Assembly (NCBI RefSeq): GCF_937616625.2
Contig: NC_065576.1
Coordinates: 15,750,501-15,814,500 of the forward strand
Direction of reading: 5' to 3'
Source of the DNA: Mercurialis annua
Lineage: Eukaryota; Streptophyta; Magnoliopsida; Malpighiales; Euphorbiaceae
DNA length: 64,000 nucleotides
Both the position numbers and the translations under genes were made by a program. Under the pieces are notes generated by a model that was given only the letters and a program-made list of their open reading frames with translations, had not been told where the DNA came from and searched no databases. Positions 23,361-34,524 of the stretch are shown one piece after another. The stretch's first letter is position 1, and each line of letters begins with the position of its first letter.

Positions 23361-24400
23361 TTTGCTTGTGTAACCGGTTTTTGCTCGGTTGCTTCTTCTT
23401 TTACCAATACCGATACAACTGTTTCATTAGTGACACTTAGGTATAAGTATAGCACTTCTCCTGTTTTGGGTCTGCCGAGTAGTGGTGGTGAACTTAGGAA
23501 TATTTTGAGCTCTTCAAAAGATTGTTGACATTCCTCGGTCCACTCGAATTTTTTCACATTTCTTAATGTTTTGAAGAATTGGAGACATCTTCTGGCCGAG
23601 TTAGACACAAATCGTCCGAGGGCTATAACTCTTCCATTGAGCTTTTGAACTTCTTTAGCTGACTTCGGCGCTTTCATGTCTATAATTGCTTTTGTTTTTT
23701 CCGGGTTTACCTCGATGCCTTTTTGAGAGATGAGGTAACCGAGGAATTTCCCCGCCGGGACCCCGAAGGCGCATTTGTCCGGGTTTAGCTTGAGTTTGTA
23801 TTTCTTTAGCTTGGTGAAAACTTCTTCTAGGTCTTTCGCGTGGTCTTCCACTTTTTAGGATTTGACGATGATGTCATCAACATAGACTTCCATGTTTCGA
23901 CCGATCTGGTCCTTGAATACAAAATTCATCAGCCGTTGATAAGTTGCCCCGACATTTTTTAATCCAAAAGGCATTTGTTTGTAGCAGTATGTGCCATTAT
24001 CAGTTACAAAGCTTGTTTTCTCTTCGTCTTCTTTGTGCATTGGGATCTGGTGGTATCCTTAGGCAGCGTCTATGAACAAGTAGACTTCGTAATCGCTCGT
24101 TGAGTCGACCAGTTGGTCAATGTTTGGAAAAGGGTAGTTATCCTTGGGGCAAGCTCGGTTTATGAGCACGACGTTTGATAGCCACTCCGGATAATACACT
24201 CTTCTGATGAAACCTGCTGCCAATAGTTTGTCTACCTCGGCTCTGATGGCGATCTGTCTGTCCACTTGAAAGGCTCTTTTCTTCTGTTTGAGTGGTTTAT
24301 ATTTCGGATCAACATTCAGCTTATGTGAGATTATTGCCGGATCAACCCCTTCTATCTCGCCTGGGGTGTTGACAAATTCTACTTCGTATCTGAATTTTTC
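23354..24400 (-). pseudogene. Reverse transcriptase of Tat element
   Basis: Read down: IDPAIISHKLN-like box, AGFIRRVYYPEWLSNVVLI, FPNIDQLVDSTSDYEVYLFIDAA, then a stop at 24059-24061, TYCYKQMPFGLKNVGATYQRL, the intact catalytic box VYVDDIIVKS near 23860-23890, a second stop, and the thumb (FLGYLISQKGIEVNPEK). Two in-frame stops and one shift break it although all catalytic residues survive. The N-terminal side is fused to the gag leader with no protease between. Confidence 0.9.
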
Positions 24401-25146
24401 CATCTCGGTCCTCACCCTTTCGGTGATTTCTTGTTCTAGGTTCTTTTTCTTTGGTGAATCGGCACCTGAGCTATGCACGCTTTCTTCTATCTCAACTTGT
24501 TTCAGTGTCTTTTTCTGTCCCTCCAGTGTTTTGTGCCCGGTTTGTATCCCTTGCCCTTCCTTTGGGTTTTGTGCTTGTGGATTTTTCTCGTGGTTTGCTT
24601 CCTCAGGTGTTGTTTGGCATTGGTAAAATTTCGGTGGATGGGGTGGTGCGGCTGGTATGTATGGCGGGGTGGTAATATTGCCTTGAGATGTGGCGGCGGC
24701 GGTTGGCCGAGCATGGGCTTGTTGCACTTGTTGAAGGAAGACTAATTGCCGAGTATGGAACTCGGTATATTCTTGTATTTGTGCTGGTGTAGGGTTTTGA
24801 ATTTCTGTCGTTGCGGCCGGCCTGGGCGTGGGGGGGGGGTGCTTGGTGTGAATGTGAGGTTGATGGGGGTTACACCCGGTCTTAAGGAAAGATTTTGGGT
24901 AGTTTGCTGCATAGGTGTGAAGTATGATCCTGGGGGGATGTTCCCCAGCAGTGGCATTCCCCACAGGTATTGAGTGGTAACTCCGGATGTGGTGCCCAAG
25001 TTCGTGCCTCCTCCCGACGGTGTGGCCGGGCAGAACGAGCTCTCACCCGTGGCCCTTCGTAGTGGTGCATTGAGTCCCTCTCCTGTCCTATTATCGTGTG
25101 TTTTATGTTCTTTGGTTGGGGGATCGTCTCCCTCTGTTCTGCTCAT
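24400..25146 (-). pseudogene. Gag leader fused to pol (capsid and protease deleted)
   Basis: Two overlapping frames (25146-24742, starting MSRTEGDDPPTKEHK, and 24964-24400) form a Pro/Gln/Thr-rich leader that runs straight into a Glu/Lys-rich helix (EITERVRTEMEKF) and then the RT. No capsid motif, CCHC/post-capsid motif or protease motif is found in the ~800 bp available. The element therefore lost the gag core and protease by deletion. Confidence 0.6.
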
Positions 25147-25194
25147 CTTATCGCCCTCCGGTGAGATATAAAGGGGGAAACTTTCTTACTTTCT

Positions 25195-25212
25195 TTCCCA
25201 CAGACGGCGCCA
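25195..25212 (-). other. Primer-binding site of Tat element
   Basis: The minus strand reads TGGCGCCGTCTGTGGGAA two bases from the 5' LTR (25215). The sequence TTTGGCGCCGTCTGTGGG is the common primer site of many Tat/Athila-type elements; I am not certain of the tRNA. It confirms the minus-strand direction. Confidence 0.8.
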
Positions 25213-25214
25213 AA

Positions 25215-25802
25215 TGATAACTTGTGAAATTGGCGGCGACTCTCTGATCCGGTGGTAACTGGGTGTCGTACCTGAAAAGCACAACACAACCGTTAGAAGG
25301 GTGCCGGAATGGGATTCCGGAAGACCGCTCCGACGGTTAAGTCAGTTCACGTTTAGGTGAGAGAAAGAAATAGAAGTGAAAGAGTTTTTTAGAGTTGAGA
25401 GAAAAAGAGAATTAACATTTTTACCTACTTTTTCTTATCCTTTTATACTATGTCTTTGTTTCTCTTTGTCTGGGCCGACAGGTCTGATTTCATTCTCTTT
25501 GTCTATGCAGACATTGTTTGGAATGTCAGAGTACGTTCTGACAGATTTGTCGTTGTAATTAGTGTGAGGTGAACTCGGGCGAAACCGAGATGGTGTTACA
25601 ATGTATTGTTACTCGGTGTAACCGAGATGGTGCTTGCTATGTGTTTTATTCGGTTGAACCGAGATGACGATGTGATGTGTCTTACTCGTTTGAGCCGAGA
25701 TGGAGTTGTTTATGTGTCTTGTTCGGCTAACCGCGGTGATTTTAATGTGTGTCTTACTCGGTTTATGTTCTATTTTGAGATTGTTCATCTATGTTGTTGT
25801 CG
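25215..25802 (-). repeat. 5' LTR of Tat element
   Basis: 588 bp, starts TGATAACTTGTG like the copy at 16806. Its end has changed from GTTATCA to GTTGTCG. It is followed by the duplication GTACT (25803-25807). Confidence 0.95.
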
Positions 25803-26004
25803 GTACTCTTTTTAGTACATGGCATGAGTTCTGCCTTAGTAGGCAGAATGGTTATTTGGTCTATTATAATGCATTTTCATATAGAATTGATCCAAAAGGG
25901 TGGAGTTATAGGTATGGAGGGTATTAGAGAAGTATTATAGGGATTATATGTTAAGTGAATGCTTATTTATTGTCTATGTTTACATGATTTAGGTGCGGAT
26001 AAAG
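25803..26004. repeat. LTR fragment 'A', second part
   Basis: Continues the copy broken at 16805 and matches 35028-35226. It ends with AAG (26002-26004), the left duplication of the CACTA-type element. Confidence 0.9.
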
Positions 26005-27134
26005 CAGTACTAGAAAACAGTCGATTAGCGACGGATTTCAGAATGCTTCGCTAAAATCAGATTTAGCGACGGATTTAGCGACGGATTTTTAATCCGTCTC
26101 TAAATCCTAAATAAATTTGGCGGGATTCATCCCGCCAACATTAGCGACGGAAATTCTGTCGCTAGGAATGGCAGGATGAATGCCGCCAAATTTTATTTCA
26201 CTTTTAGCGACGGATGCAATAATCCGCCGCTAAAAGTGTTATTTTTATAAAAATATTATTAAATAAATAATTCTTGTTAAAAAAATAATTATTGATTAAA
26301 AAATACTTATTTATTAAACATAATCATCTATTAAAAAAATAAGATTTTATTAAAAATAATTTTTTATTAAAAAATAATTATTCATTAAAAAAATAATTAT
26401 TTATTAAAAATAATAATAATATATTAAAAAATAATCATTTATTAAAAATAATCATTATTTTTTAAAAATAATCATTTATTAAAAAAATTAATTACGGATT
26501 AAAAATAATCATTTATCAAAAAAATAATCATTTATCAAAAAATTAATTATTTATTAAAAATAATAATTATATATTAAAAAATAATCATTTATTAAAAAAA
26601 TTATTTATTAAACAACGGGAGAATAACATAGATTTATAACATGAATATGAGTTACATTCAAGTATAATATACATAAATATATAGCATGAATATGAGTTGG
26701 TCAAGATGGAGTTACGCGCGGGAGAACTATAAGGTTAAAGAGCCTCGAATGGGAGAAATGGAAGGACGGAAGGCCTACTGGAAAGTTTGCAAAATTTCAC
26801 AGGTGGGTGCCGGTGGGTGATCTAACACGGGTGGGTGAGTGACGGAGGGCGCGGATGGGGTGATTGATTAAATAAAAAATTTATTTTACGATTTAATTTT
26901 AAAAAACAATTTTTTATAAAATTAGTGACGGATTTAAATTCGTCGCTAATTAGCGACGGATTTAGAATTCCATCGCTAAAACAGAGACCAAAATCCGTCG
27001 CTAATTTTTTTCCGTCATTATCAAGTGTTGCGACAAAAAATATAGCGACGGGCTATTTCCGTCGCAAATCCGTCGGGATTTTGGTCATTTAGCGACGGAA
27101 AAATCCATCGCTAAATGACTGTTTTCTAGTAGTG
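26005..27134. mobile_element. CACTA-type miniature transposon, 1,130 bp
   Basis: The right end reads ...CTAGTAGTG, so the terminal repeat is CACTACTAGAAAACAG; the left copy has one change (CAGTACTAG). The 3 bp duplication AAG flanks both ends (26002-26004, 27135-27137), and the empty site is visible at 35223-35230. Subterminal copies of TTAGCGACGGATTT and its complement crowd both ends, as in plant En/Spm-like elements. The centre (26240-26620) is AT-rich with repeated ATTAAAAAATAAT units. No transposase frame, so non-autonomous. Confidence 0.93.
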
Positions 27135-27997
27135 AAGGAAAGAAACGTGTCAGTACGAATTATGCAAAACGGTGAACTTGTAGCTTGTATTTTAAATGCA
27201 TTTTGGTGAATAGATTTGCAAGCCTTTGAAACTGAAGTTAATATATTATTTTGATACTATATATATTAATAATTAATGTGTTTAAACATGATTTCATTGG
27301 CTGTTTTGAGATGCACATAAGGTGCTCGACAAATGTCTAGTTAAACATCTCAAATCTTGTTTTATACAATGTTATTTAAAATGAAAGGAAGGTGAATTTG
27401 AATCAAAAGGAGCGTTTGCTTTTGCAAAAGCTTTAATGCTATTGATATACCGATTGAATAAATTATGAAATGATTTATGCCTTTTGTCAAGTTTGGTAGT
27501 CATTTATTTTGATAAATGGCTTGTGAAATCATCTAATTTGCGAATGTTTTGAGATTGGTTTTGTTGCCAAATTCTGATTGAGTTGTGATTAAATGATTTG
27601 AGATTTGTGATATGCCTACTCTTTGTGAGAAGTGATGAGTTCGTGATATGCACCTGATTATGTGCTGAGATTGTTATAGGCACATGGGAGATATTGTTTG
27701 TGTGTCTATGTGCATTTTGACACAGCACTTGATTGATGGTCGGTGAAGGGAGAAGGGCCGAGCCGTGCTAATGACGGGGAAGGGTTAGCCATCAAGTGTG
27801 CCTATAAAGGTTTGGCTAGATTGTAAGCCAGTTGTTATAGGCACATGGGAGGTATTGTTTATGTGTTTATGTGCATTTTGACACAGGGCACTTGATTGAT
27901 GGTCGGTGAAGAGAGAAGGGCCGAGCCGTGCTAATGACGGGGAAGGGTTAGCCATCAAGTGTGCCTATAAAGGTTTGGCTAGGTTGTAAGTCAGTGT
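27135..27997. repeat. LTR fragment 'A', third part
   Basis: Continues the match to 35227-35930. Homology stops inside TGTTGTG at ~27997, where the S-protein-homolog sequence begins; copy B continues with its own sequence to 36614. Confidence 0.9.
27671..27994. repeat. 161 bp tandem duplication in LTR fragment A
   Basis: Units start at 27671 and 27832 with TTGTTATAGGCACATGGGAG; each contains the 'gaagggccgagccgtgctaa' stretch. The corresponding LTR at 35760-35925 has a single unit, so the duplication arose in copy A. Confidence 0.9.
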
Positions 27998-28287
27998 TGT
28001 GCATTGCGCTTCAGGCGACAATAAACTTGGTAACCAAACATTAAAACATGGACACAACTATTCATTCCATTACCATATGAATTTCTTTTCCACCACAAAG
28101 TTTTGGTGCTACATGGAACCCGATAAATATCATTATGCAAATTTTGATGTATTTTCTTATGATTCAAAAATACATGAAAGGTGATTCTTTTCAAAACTGT
28201 TATTGGACTGCTAAAGATGCTGGAGTTGATATAACAGATTTAAAAGGGAATTTTGTGCTACCTGGACCTAGGTGGATACGGAAGTAA
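27998..28287 (+). pseudogene. S-protein homolog (self-incompatibility S1 family), truncated
   Basis: The frame from 27999 reads HCASGDNKLGNQTLKHGHNY, SFHYHMNFFSTTKFWCYM and a YHYANFDVF segment. After a one-base shift near 28185 it continues NCYWTAKDAGVDIT and ends PRWIRK with TAA at 28285-28287. The Cys/Gly pattern (C-x-SGD-x2-LG, then F-W-C, then C-Y-W) is that of plant S-protein homologs, small secreted proteins first known from poppy self-incompatibility. The signal peptide and first strand are missing; LTR sequence abuts instead. The shift and truncation make it a pseudogene. Confidence 0.75.
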
Positions 28288-29247
28288 AAAAAAAAAAAAT
28301 GTTTGTTTAATTTTTTTTGAAGCATTGTACACATGTTTGGTGGCTATATCGATCTCAATTTAATTACTAATTTATATTATTATTATTTTAAACACTATAA
28401 AATCTAAATTAGCTTCATATTTTGGGAATGGATTTCAACATTGAAGATCAGATCAAGACGTGTCATTGTCAAATATGGAGTTATATATATAAATATTCAT
28501 TTATATTTTGTAATAATAAAATTACTTTATCCATACCTGATTAAGTATTAAATAATCTTATAATATTTTGTTGAACTTAATTATAAGCAATCAGATAATT
28601 TTATTTTTAAATTTATTAAGAGCCAATAAGCATTGTTGCCCATGTTATTACTTAAACTTTTTGTTCGATGCAAAATCAGCATAAATCCGTGCCTGCCTTC
28701 TATAATTGTTGTTGGGTATGACTTTATAAAAGTTCATACATAAAAAAAATAATATTTATATAATTTTTAAAATTATATCTAAATTAAAATTTAGCGATTA
28801 TTAAAATCAAATTTTTTGATTAAGTAACAGTCACAATCAAATATTTAATGCATACAATTATATGTAAGCCTTTCAAGTTCATGTAATTGTTTCACAATTT
28901 ACGTTTGAGTAAAAAATACTAGCGTGCTTGATGGGAAATGGGTCTTTATGGGCGACTAATTAGAAAATGTGCTAACGCCCACTATTGAGAAATAAAAACA
29001 TGTATGATAGAGTTGAGCTATACACTTAAGCAAAGTACTCGTAAGGAGACAAACCTAACATCTTATAAATAAAAACTTTATTGAGTCATAGAGTTGAACA
29101 TCTTAATAACATAATATTTTGAAAACATTTTGTGTCGGTAGTCGATAATCCGGCCTTGCGTCAACCCCAACAATAGGACAAATGTAACACCAATATAATC
29201 TTTGAAAAATAAAGATAATTTGAAGTCCTTGTAGAGGCTTCACATTG
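28288..29247. other. AT-rich intergenic stretch, nothing recognised
   Basis: Begins with an A-run after the S-protein-homolog stop. No open frame with family features, no repeat boundary and no RNA gene were recognised. Confidence 0.6.
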
Positions 29248-29850
29248 GTGTCACGAACCAAATTCAGAGATGGTGACCCGAGACAGGGTATGGAAGTGGT
29301 AGCTCTAAACTCCGTAACTAGTCTCGCGGATAACCACACAATACAAATACACCTGCACAAAACCAATATTCAGGGTCAGCTGAGACTCCAACCTAAGTCT
29401 ACCAGTTTATATATCCAAAATACTCGTTATAAACCCGAGACTCCAAAAACATGTGGATCATATAAATAATCCAAATCCAAAGTATAACATTCCAATATCA
29501 ATATAAAACACTCAGACAAATCCGACAATACAAAGTATAAATAACAATAAAATAAAGTAGTTTTACTGCTATCCAAACCCAAATTCGAGAGCCGCGACCA
29601 GCACTAGGGAACGGGAGCGGTTGCTCCGGAACCCGTAGTAAGCTTAAAGAATAAAAACTTTTGGCAAATAGGTCGTATAAAAATACACAAAACGTTTTTA
29701 GAAAACTTCTTTAAACAATAATTTCAAAACATTGAATCACTTTCTGAAAATACACGCACAAAAACTTATAAACCAGGGTCTTACAAAGAGATACTACATT
29801 CAGACACCTATTTTCCGGACAAGTAAAAAGTGATAAGGGACCGAAGTCAT
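29248..29850. repeat. Tekay-type LTR fragments
   Basis: 29248-29370 (GTGTCACGAACC, 'ggaagtggtagctct') and 29578-29790 ('gagccgcgaccagcactagg', 'aaaccagggtcttacaaag') both resemble the first 220 bp of the LTR at 4212, in the same orientation, with strong divergence. They are probably two separate old copies. The end (29796-29830, GACACCTATTTTCCGGACA) resembles the start of the LARD-type LTR at 40122. Confidence 0.55.
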
Positions 29851-30850
29851 GTAATACCCCGTATGTCCGGCGTTGCCAAATAGGCAACGTGCCCGATTCA
29901 AAATAAGTAAAGCGGCCAGAAAGAAAATAAACAGAAGAATTAAATAAGGACAGACGCGAGTAGGTCGATGTTGATATTTTAACAAGAAAATTTCAATATC
30001 AATAATTCCATAAAGGAAATAGAATCAGACTTAAAAAGAAAAAATATGGAAAAATGGATAGAGTGCACTTAGCCTCGAAAATTGGAAAATAAGGATTTAA
30101 TTCCCGGAAAATAGAAATTTAATAGATTATTGACGGGACTTATTACTTATAAAAATAATATCGAATAATTGGATATTGATATTTGTTAAAGAAAAAATTG
30201 AAAGGAAAACGTGAAAAAAATGCATTTTAGCTCAAATTGGAATTTGAGCGTTTTTAGCCGAAAATTGCAAAAATAAGTTATCGGAGATGGAATTATGAGG
30301 TATTAAGGTGATATTATTTATTTTGATATAAATAATACATTATTTATCGAGTCTAAGTAATTAAGCGATTGACGGACTAAATTGGACGTAAGAAAAGTTA
30401 GGAGTTAAGGTGTGAGGAGGTGGCAACTTTAGGGATTAAATGGAACTCTTTGCCATATATATAAATAGCAAATGAATTAAGTTTTAAATCAACAAAACCA
30501 TTCATTCTCAGCTCATCAAATTCGTATCTCCATTTTTGAAGAAGAAGACATGGAACACAAACTTCAATTCACCATATCTCCTTCGTTTTTCAACGGAATT
30601 GGACGATTCTCGCGGCCAGGGAACGGGGACAAAAATCTCTACACATATAGCCCTTTTAATTGAGGTAAAAAATCATCATCTCTCAGTTAGGGATTAGAGG
30701 TGTAATTCGGGTGTGATGGATTAGGATGGTGATGATGGTTCTAATGGTGTAGATGATGTTTATGATGAGTAAATTGATGGTTTATGCAAAGTTAAATGAT
30801 TGAATTGGTGAGACTTGAGAGTTGTGAATTATGTGTGATGTATGTTAAGG
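29851..30850 (+). repeat. Probable LTR fragment with TATA box
   Basis: Opens TGTAATACCCCGTATG, a start typical of chromovirus LTRs, and carries a good TATA element (CATATATATAAATAGC near 30453-30470) followed by a leader-like stretch. No mate or inner sequence is recognised, and it runs into an LTR piece of the 4212 family at 30855. Confidence 0.4.
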
Positions 30851-30854
30851 GTTA

Positions 30855-31612
30855 GAGCTTCACTTAATCCTGATGGTTAGGTCTCGGAATAGTTCAACCG
30901 AGTTAACCAATACCATCTGTTACAGTCTCGGGATAGTTCAACTGCGTTAATTAGTATCTTTACTCAAATCCAACAATCAATATGAGTCCTCGGATATTTC
31001 CACTGAGTTAAATCATTAGATACAGGTCCCGGGATAATTCCACTGAGTTAACCTTGTATCTAAACAAACGAGAGACGTCTTCAAATCATTGAACAAACGA
31101 AGAAGCATGTAGCTTTGAACTTAACTAGTGGTCACGTAATTTCTATTGCTGCCCATAGGAATATATGTTTCATCAGATGTATACTGGTTTCAAGATAATG
31201 ATGCGTGTATTTTATACAAAGCCTTTTTGATAACAAATCATGCTATGCAATTCATATAAAACAATTTGCATTTAGAAATCAATGCATTTTCAATACATCA
31301 AATGTAAACACATATAAATTCGCTGCTTGCTATTCCAAAAACTTTGATCACACGACACCTGTCAAGTCTCATGAGCTCCTTGTCCGGTAGCCGGTTGCCT
31401 CGCCGAATCTAGAAAACAAACAAACGTAACTCGAGTAAGAATCTAACTCTATAAACATTTTAGACTCGAGATGTGAATATACACATAACTCATCGAGTTC
31501 TAATCGCGTCTAATCTCGTTTCAATTCTATCGTTACTTATCGATTTTTGATACTATCTCAATACGGCTTTAAGTTTACAATTTAAAACCTGAAGTCTAAA
31601 CGTCTAACTCCA
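30855..31612. repeat. Internal piece of the 4212-type LTR
   Basis: Aligns with 4868-5612, including CTTAATCCTGATGGTTAGGT and the 'agttcaaccgagttaac' array, in the same orientation, with scattered changes. Both edges are abrupt, so it is a fragment. Confidence 0.85.
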
Positions 31613-33700
31613 TAGTAAAAGTATGATTGATATAGAAATAAGATATCTCTCTATCGAAAAATGTGTTTTTGTGTATATTTTATGTTTGGTAAATTAAGAT
31701 AGAGTAAATTGCAAATTAAAACTACCTTATAATAAGAATTATAAGAAGAGTATAGAACAGTAAAGTTAATCGAGAATGAGAAATGATATTGATAAAGTGA
31801 ATGTGTTAAAGGAAATAAAATTGGTATCGATATGGGAGATGATGATATCGATTGATGTGTCATAATGAAGGAAATACGGTAAATAGAGTTATAAGATTAT
31901 GAGGTGATTGATAAGAGAACGAAGGATGAAAATTCGAGAGGAGTATGGGATCGAACATGATTGAAGTAAATCATGATTTTTTTAAGATGGCATGAATAAT
32001 ATTCATGATGAACTGAACAAATATAAGAATTAAAAAGGACATGTATGTATAAGGAATAATTGTAATTGGAGTAAGAAAGTTTTGTAATAGTTAGAGAATA
32101 TAAATGAACATCTCAGTGGCGAATATAAGTAAAGATTGTATTAAGACGCGGTAAAAGTGGAATTTGGAATGTTTTCAAACCATTAAAAGTTATGATAATA
32201 GGTTATGCACTCTTTGATAGATATGCTAGTTGTATAATGTAGTTGGTGAGATTTTCATGAAGTAACATGAATTGGATATCAGGTAGAAAAAGTGATTGAA
32301 AGTCATTTCAAAGCTATGCTTAACACTACAAGTACATTCCAAAAAGATTAATGTTATAACAAATGCGTTGGTTAAGTTTTTGGATAGTCTCGCACATGAT
32401 GCAGAAATATTACATAGATTCTTAACTCGGAAATTCTAAAATTCATGGAGAAAGAAATCTACTAAGGTGGTCATTTCTAGTAATGAAATTATTATTTTGA
32501 AATTAAGGAATATAAAGTGATGAAGGTTTAGTGCACGAAGGAATTGATACGTGTGGATAAATTTTGGAAAAGGTTTTAGAAGTTAAAGAAATAGAGAATT
32601 GTTAAAGGAGTGATAGTAAAATAGAAAATGAAGTACGATTATATGAGTAAAGATTAAATGATACATGAAAATAAAAAGGAAGAGATGTAATTGGATATTA
32701 TGTTTTATGTACTTTGATACATTAAGATATGGAGGATGGCTAACGATAACGAAGATATTATCGTTGGTTGAGTAGAAAATTCAGTTGGATGTTGACCCTA
32801 AGAGGGGAAGACGATAACGTAATATGATAAGACTTTGGTATAAGTTATAAATGAAATTAATATGAAAAGTACAAAATGATTTGTAAGATGAGTGAGTATA
32901 AAGAATGAAAAGTATAAGAGAAAAGAAGGTTAGAAATCAAACTTTTGAAAGTTGTTAAGTGTGGAGACATGCAATTTGAAAATTCAGAACAAGTATATAC
33001 GTGATGAAAAGATATAAATGGATTGAGAGAAATTAGAAATGTGATTTTGAATAATATGGACAATGATGATATTGATTTATCATGAGATTGTGTAGAAGAA
33101 ATCATCAATTGTATTACGAGAAAGATTTAAAGGTTAATTTAGACAAAATGTGAAAAGATTTAAATATTTGCGGAGATAAATGATAAGAGAGTGGAAGAAA
33201 TTGTAAAAATATATTTAATTATTTAACGAGGCTAAGAAAGTATGCGAAGTAGCGAATATTGTTGATAATAAGAGGGAAGGATAAGATGATTAATATACTA
33301 ATGAATATATGAATAAAAAAATTCGAAATATTGAGTATATGAAATGTATAAAAGTATTGGAATGAGTGAATGTACGAAGGAACAAATATAATTGATGAGA
33401 GGAAGTAAGTATATATGTGATAATTTGGATAAGGATCAACCAATTTGTTATTAAGTATATAATAAGAATTCAGATAAGTCATACGTAGAAGTATGGGAAT
33501 TGTAAATTATAATGGAAGATGAATTTCAAGAAAGTAAAGGAAGATAAGGTATGAGAGTATTACAATTGAGCGTGAAAAGCTCATTAAGTGAAAATGTTAT
33601 AGAATGTTTAAAGTGCATATGAGTCAATTGCAATTCGAGGACGAATACAGTTGATCAGACCAAAATAGATAAATGAGTTATGATAATTTGAAGAGAAACC
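31613..33700. other. AT-rich decayed stretch before an integrase relic
   Basis: Strongly AT-rich with many short open pieces on both strands but no motif I recognise. By position it may be the decayed pol of the Tekay-type element whose integrase end lies at 33705, but that is inference only. Confidence 0.35.
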
Positions 33701-33704
33701 CGAT

Positions 33705-34110
33705 TGAGTATAGTGTGGGTTATAAAGTGTTTCTCCAGCCAGGAAAGGGGTATTAAAATTTGGCAAGCGAGAAAAACTGAATTCAAGGTTCATTGGTCCA
33801 TATAAAGTAATTGAAAAGATTAGTCAAGCGGCTTACAAATTAGATCGCTGATTCACAATATCTTTTGTATTTCATTGCTATGAAGATATAGAAGTGATCC
33901 TAGTCACATTCTTCAAGAGCGACCTATAGAACTAAGGGATAATTTAAGATATGAAGAAGAATCAGTTGTTATATTAACAAGGGAGGATAAAGTACTTAGA
34001 AATAAGGTCATTCCCTTAATGAAAGAATTATGGAAACATCATGGTATTGAAGAAGTAACATGGGAGCGAGAGGAGGATATGAATATTGAATTTTTTAACT
34101 GTTCTAGTCT
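33705..34110 (+). pseudogene. Integrase C-terminus and chromodomain relic
   Basis: Plus-strand frames give KFGKREKL, GPYKVIEKISQAAYKLD (the GPF/Y region of gypsy integrase) and, after shifts, LRYEEESVVILTREDKVLRN then HHGIEEVTWEREEDM, a chromodomain tail. It is followed by a purine tract and an LTR, as in Tekay elements. It is opposite in direction to the copy at 6748. Confidence 0.75.
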
Positions 34111-34131
34111 TATTTCAAGGATGAAATTTCT

Positions 34132-34144
34132 AAGGTGGGGAGAA
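34132..34144 (+). other. Polypurine tract
   Basis: AAGGTGGGGAGAA, preceded by the typical 'aaggatgaaatttct' context, ten bases before the LTR start at 34155. Confidence 0.65.
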
Positions 34145-34154
34145 TTATCATAAC

Positions 34155-34479
34155 TGTAACCTAATCTCATTTAAAACCCATTATGCATTGCATATTATAT
34201 CATAATTATCATTAAATCAAAATATAAATAAAGATATATATGATTTAAACATTATAATCAAATTGATATCAAATATTACGATTAATGAAATTCGATTGGA
34301 TTAAGTGAATGAAACAAAGATTTGAGGATTAAAAGATATGGTAATTTTCTAATTAAGGGCCTAAAAGAACTTTATATTTGGAGTATATCTAGATAAGTCT
34401 AAATGTCAAGAATGCCCTTATATTTTGATTATATGTCCAACTTAGGTTAATAGTCTATTCTTATTTTAGTAATTTGTCA

Positions 34480-34524
<45 letters not shown>

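Larger units (their letters stand above)
16806..25802 (-). mobile_element. Tat-lineage gypsy element, complete LTRs, 8,997 bp
   Basis: Two 588 bp LTRs (16806-17393 and 25215-25802) start TGATAAC and end GTTATCA, the right copy now ending GTTGTCG. The target duplication GTACT lies at 16801-16805 and 25803-25807, and the uninterrupted site is seen at 35030. Minus-strand order: LTR, primer site, proline-rich leader, RT, RNase H, second RNase H-like domain, integrase, minisatellite, antisense extra gene, purine tract, LTR. The dual RNase H and the antisense ORF place it in the Tat lineage. The gag capsid and protease are missing and pol has stops, so it is non-autonomous. Confidence 0.95.

Noticed and set aside
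24288..24626. Plus-strand frame of 112 codons opposite the Tat RT
   Set aside because: It is a shadow of the real minus-strand pol reading with no independent motif.
30720..30850. ATGATG-rich stretch read as a small coding exon
   Set aside because: The GATGATG run is low complexity with no conserved frame; it lies in a probable LTR fragment.
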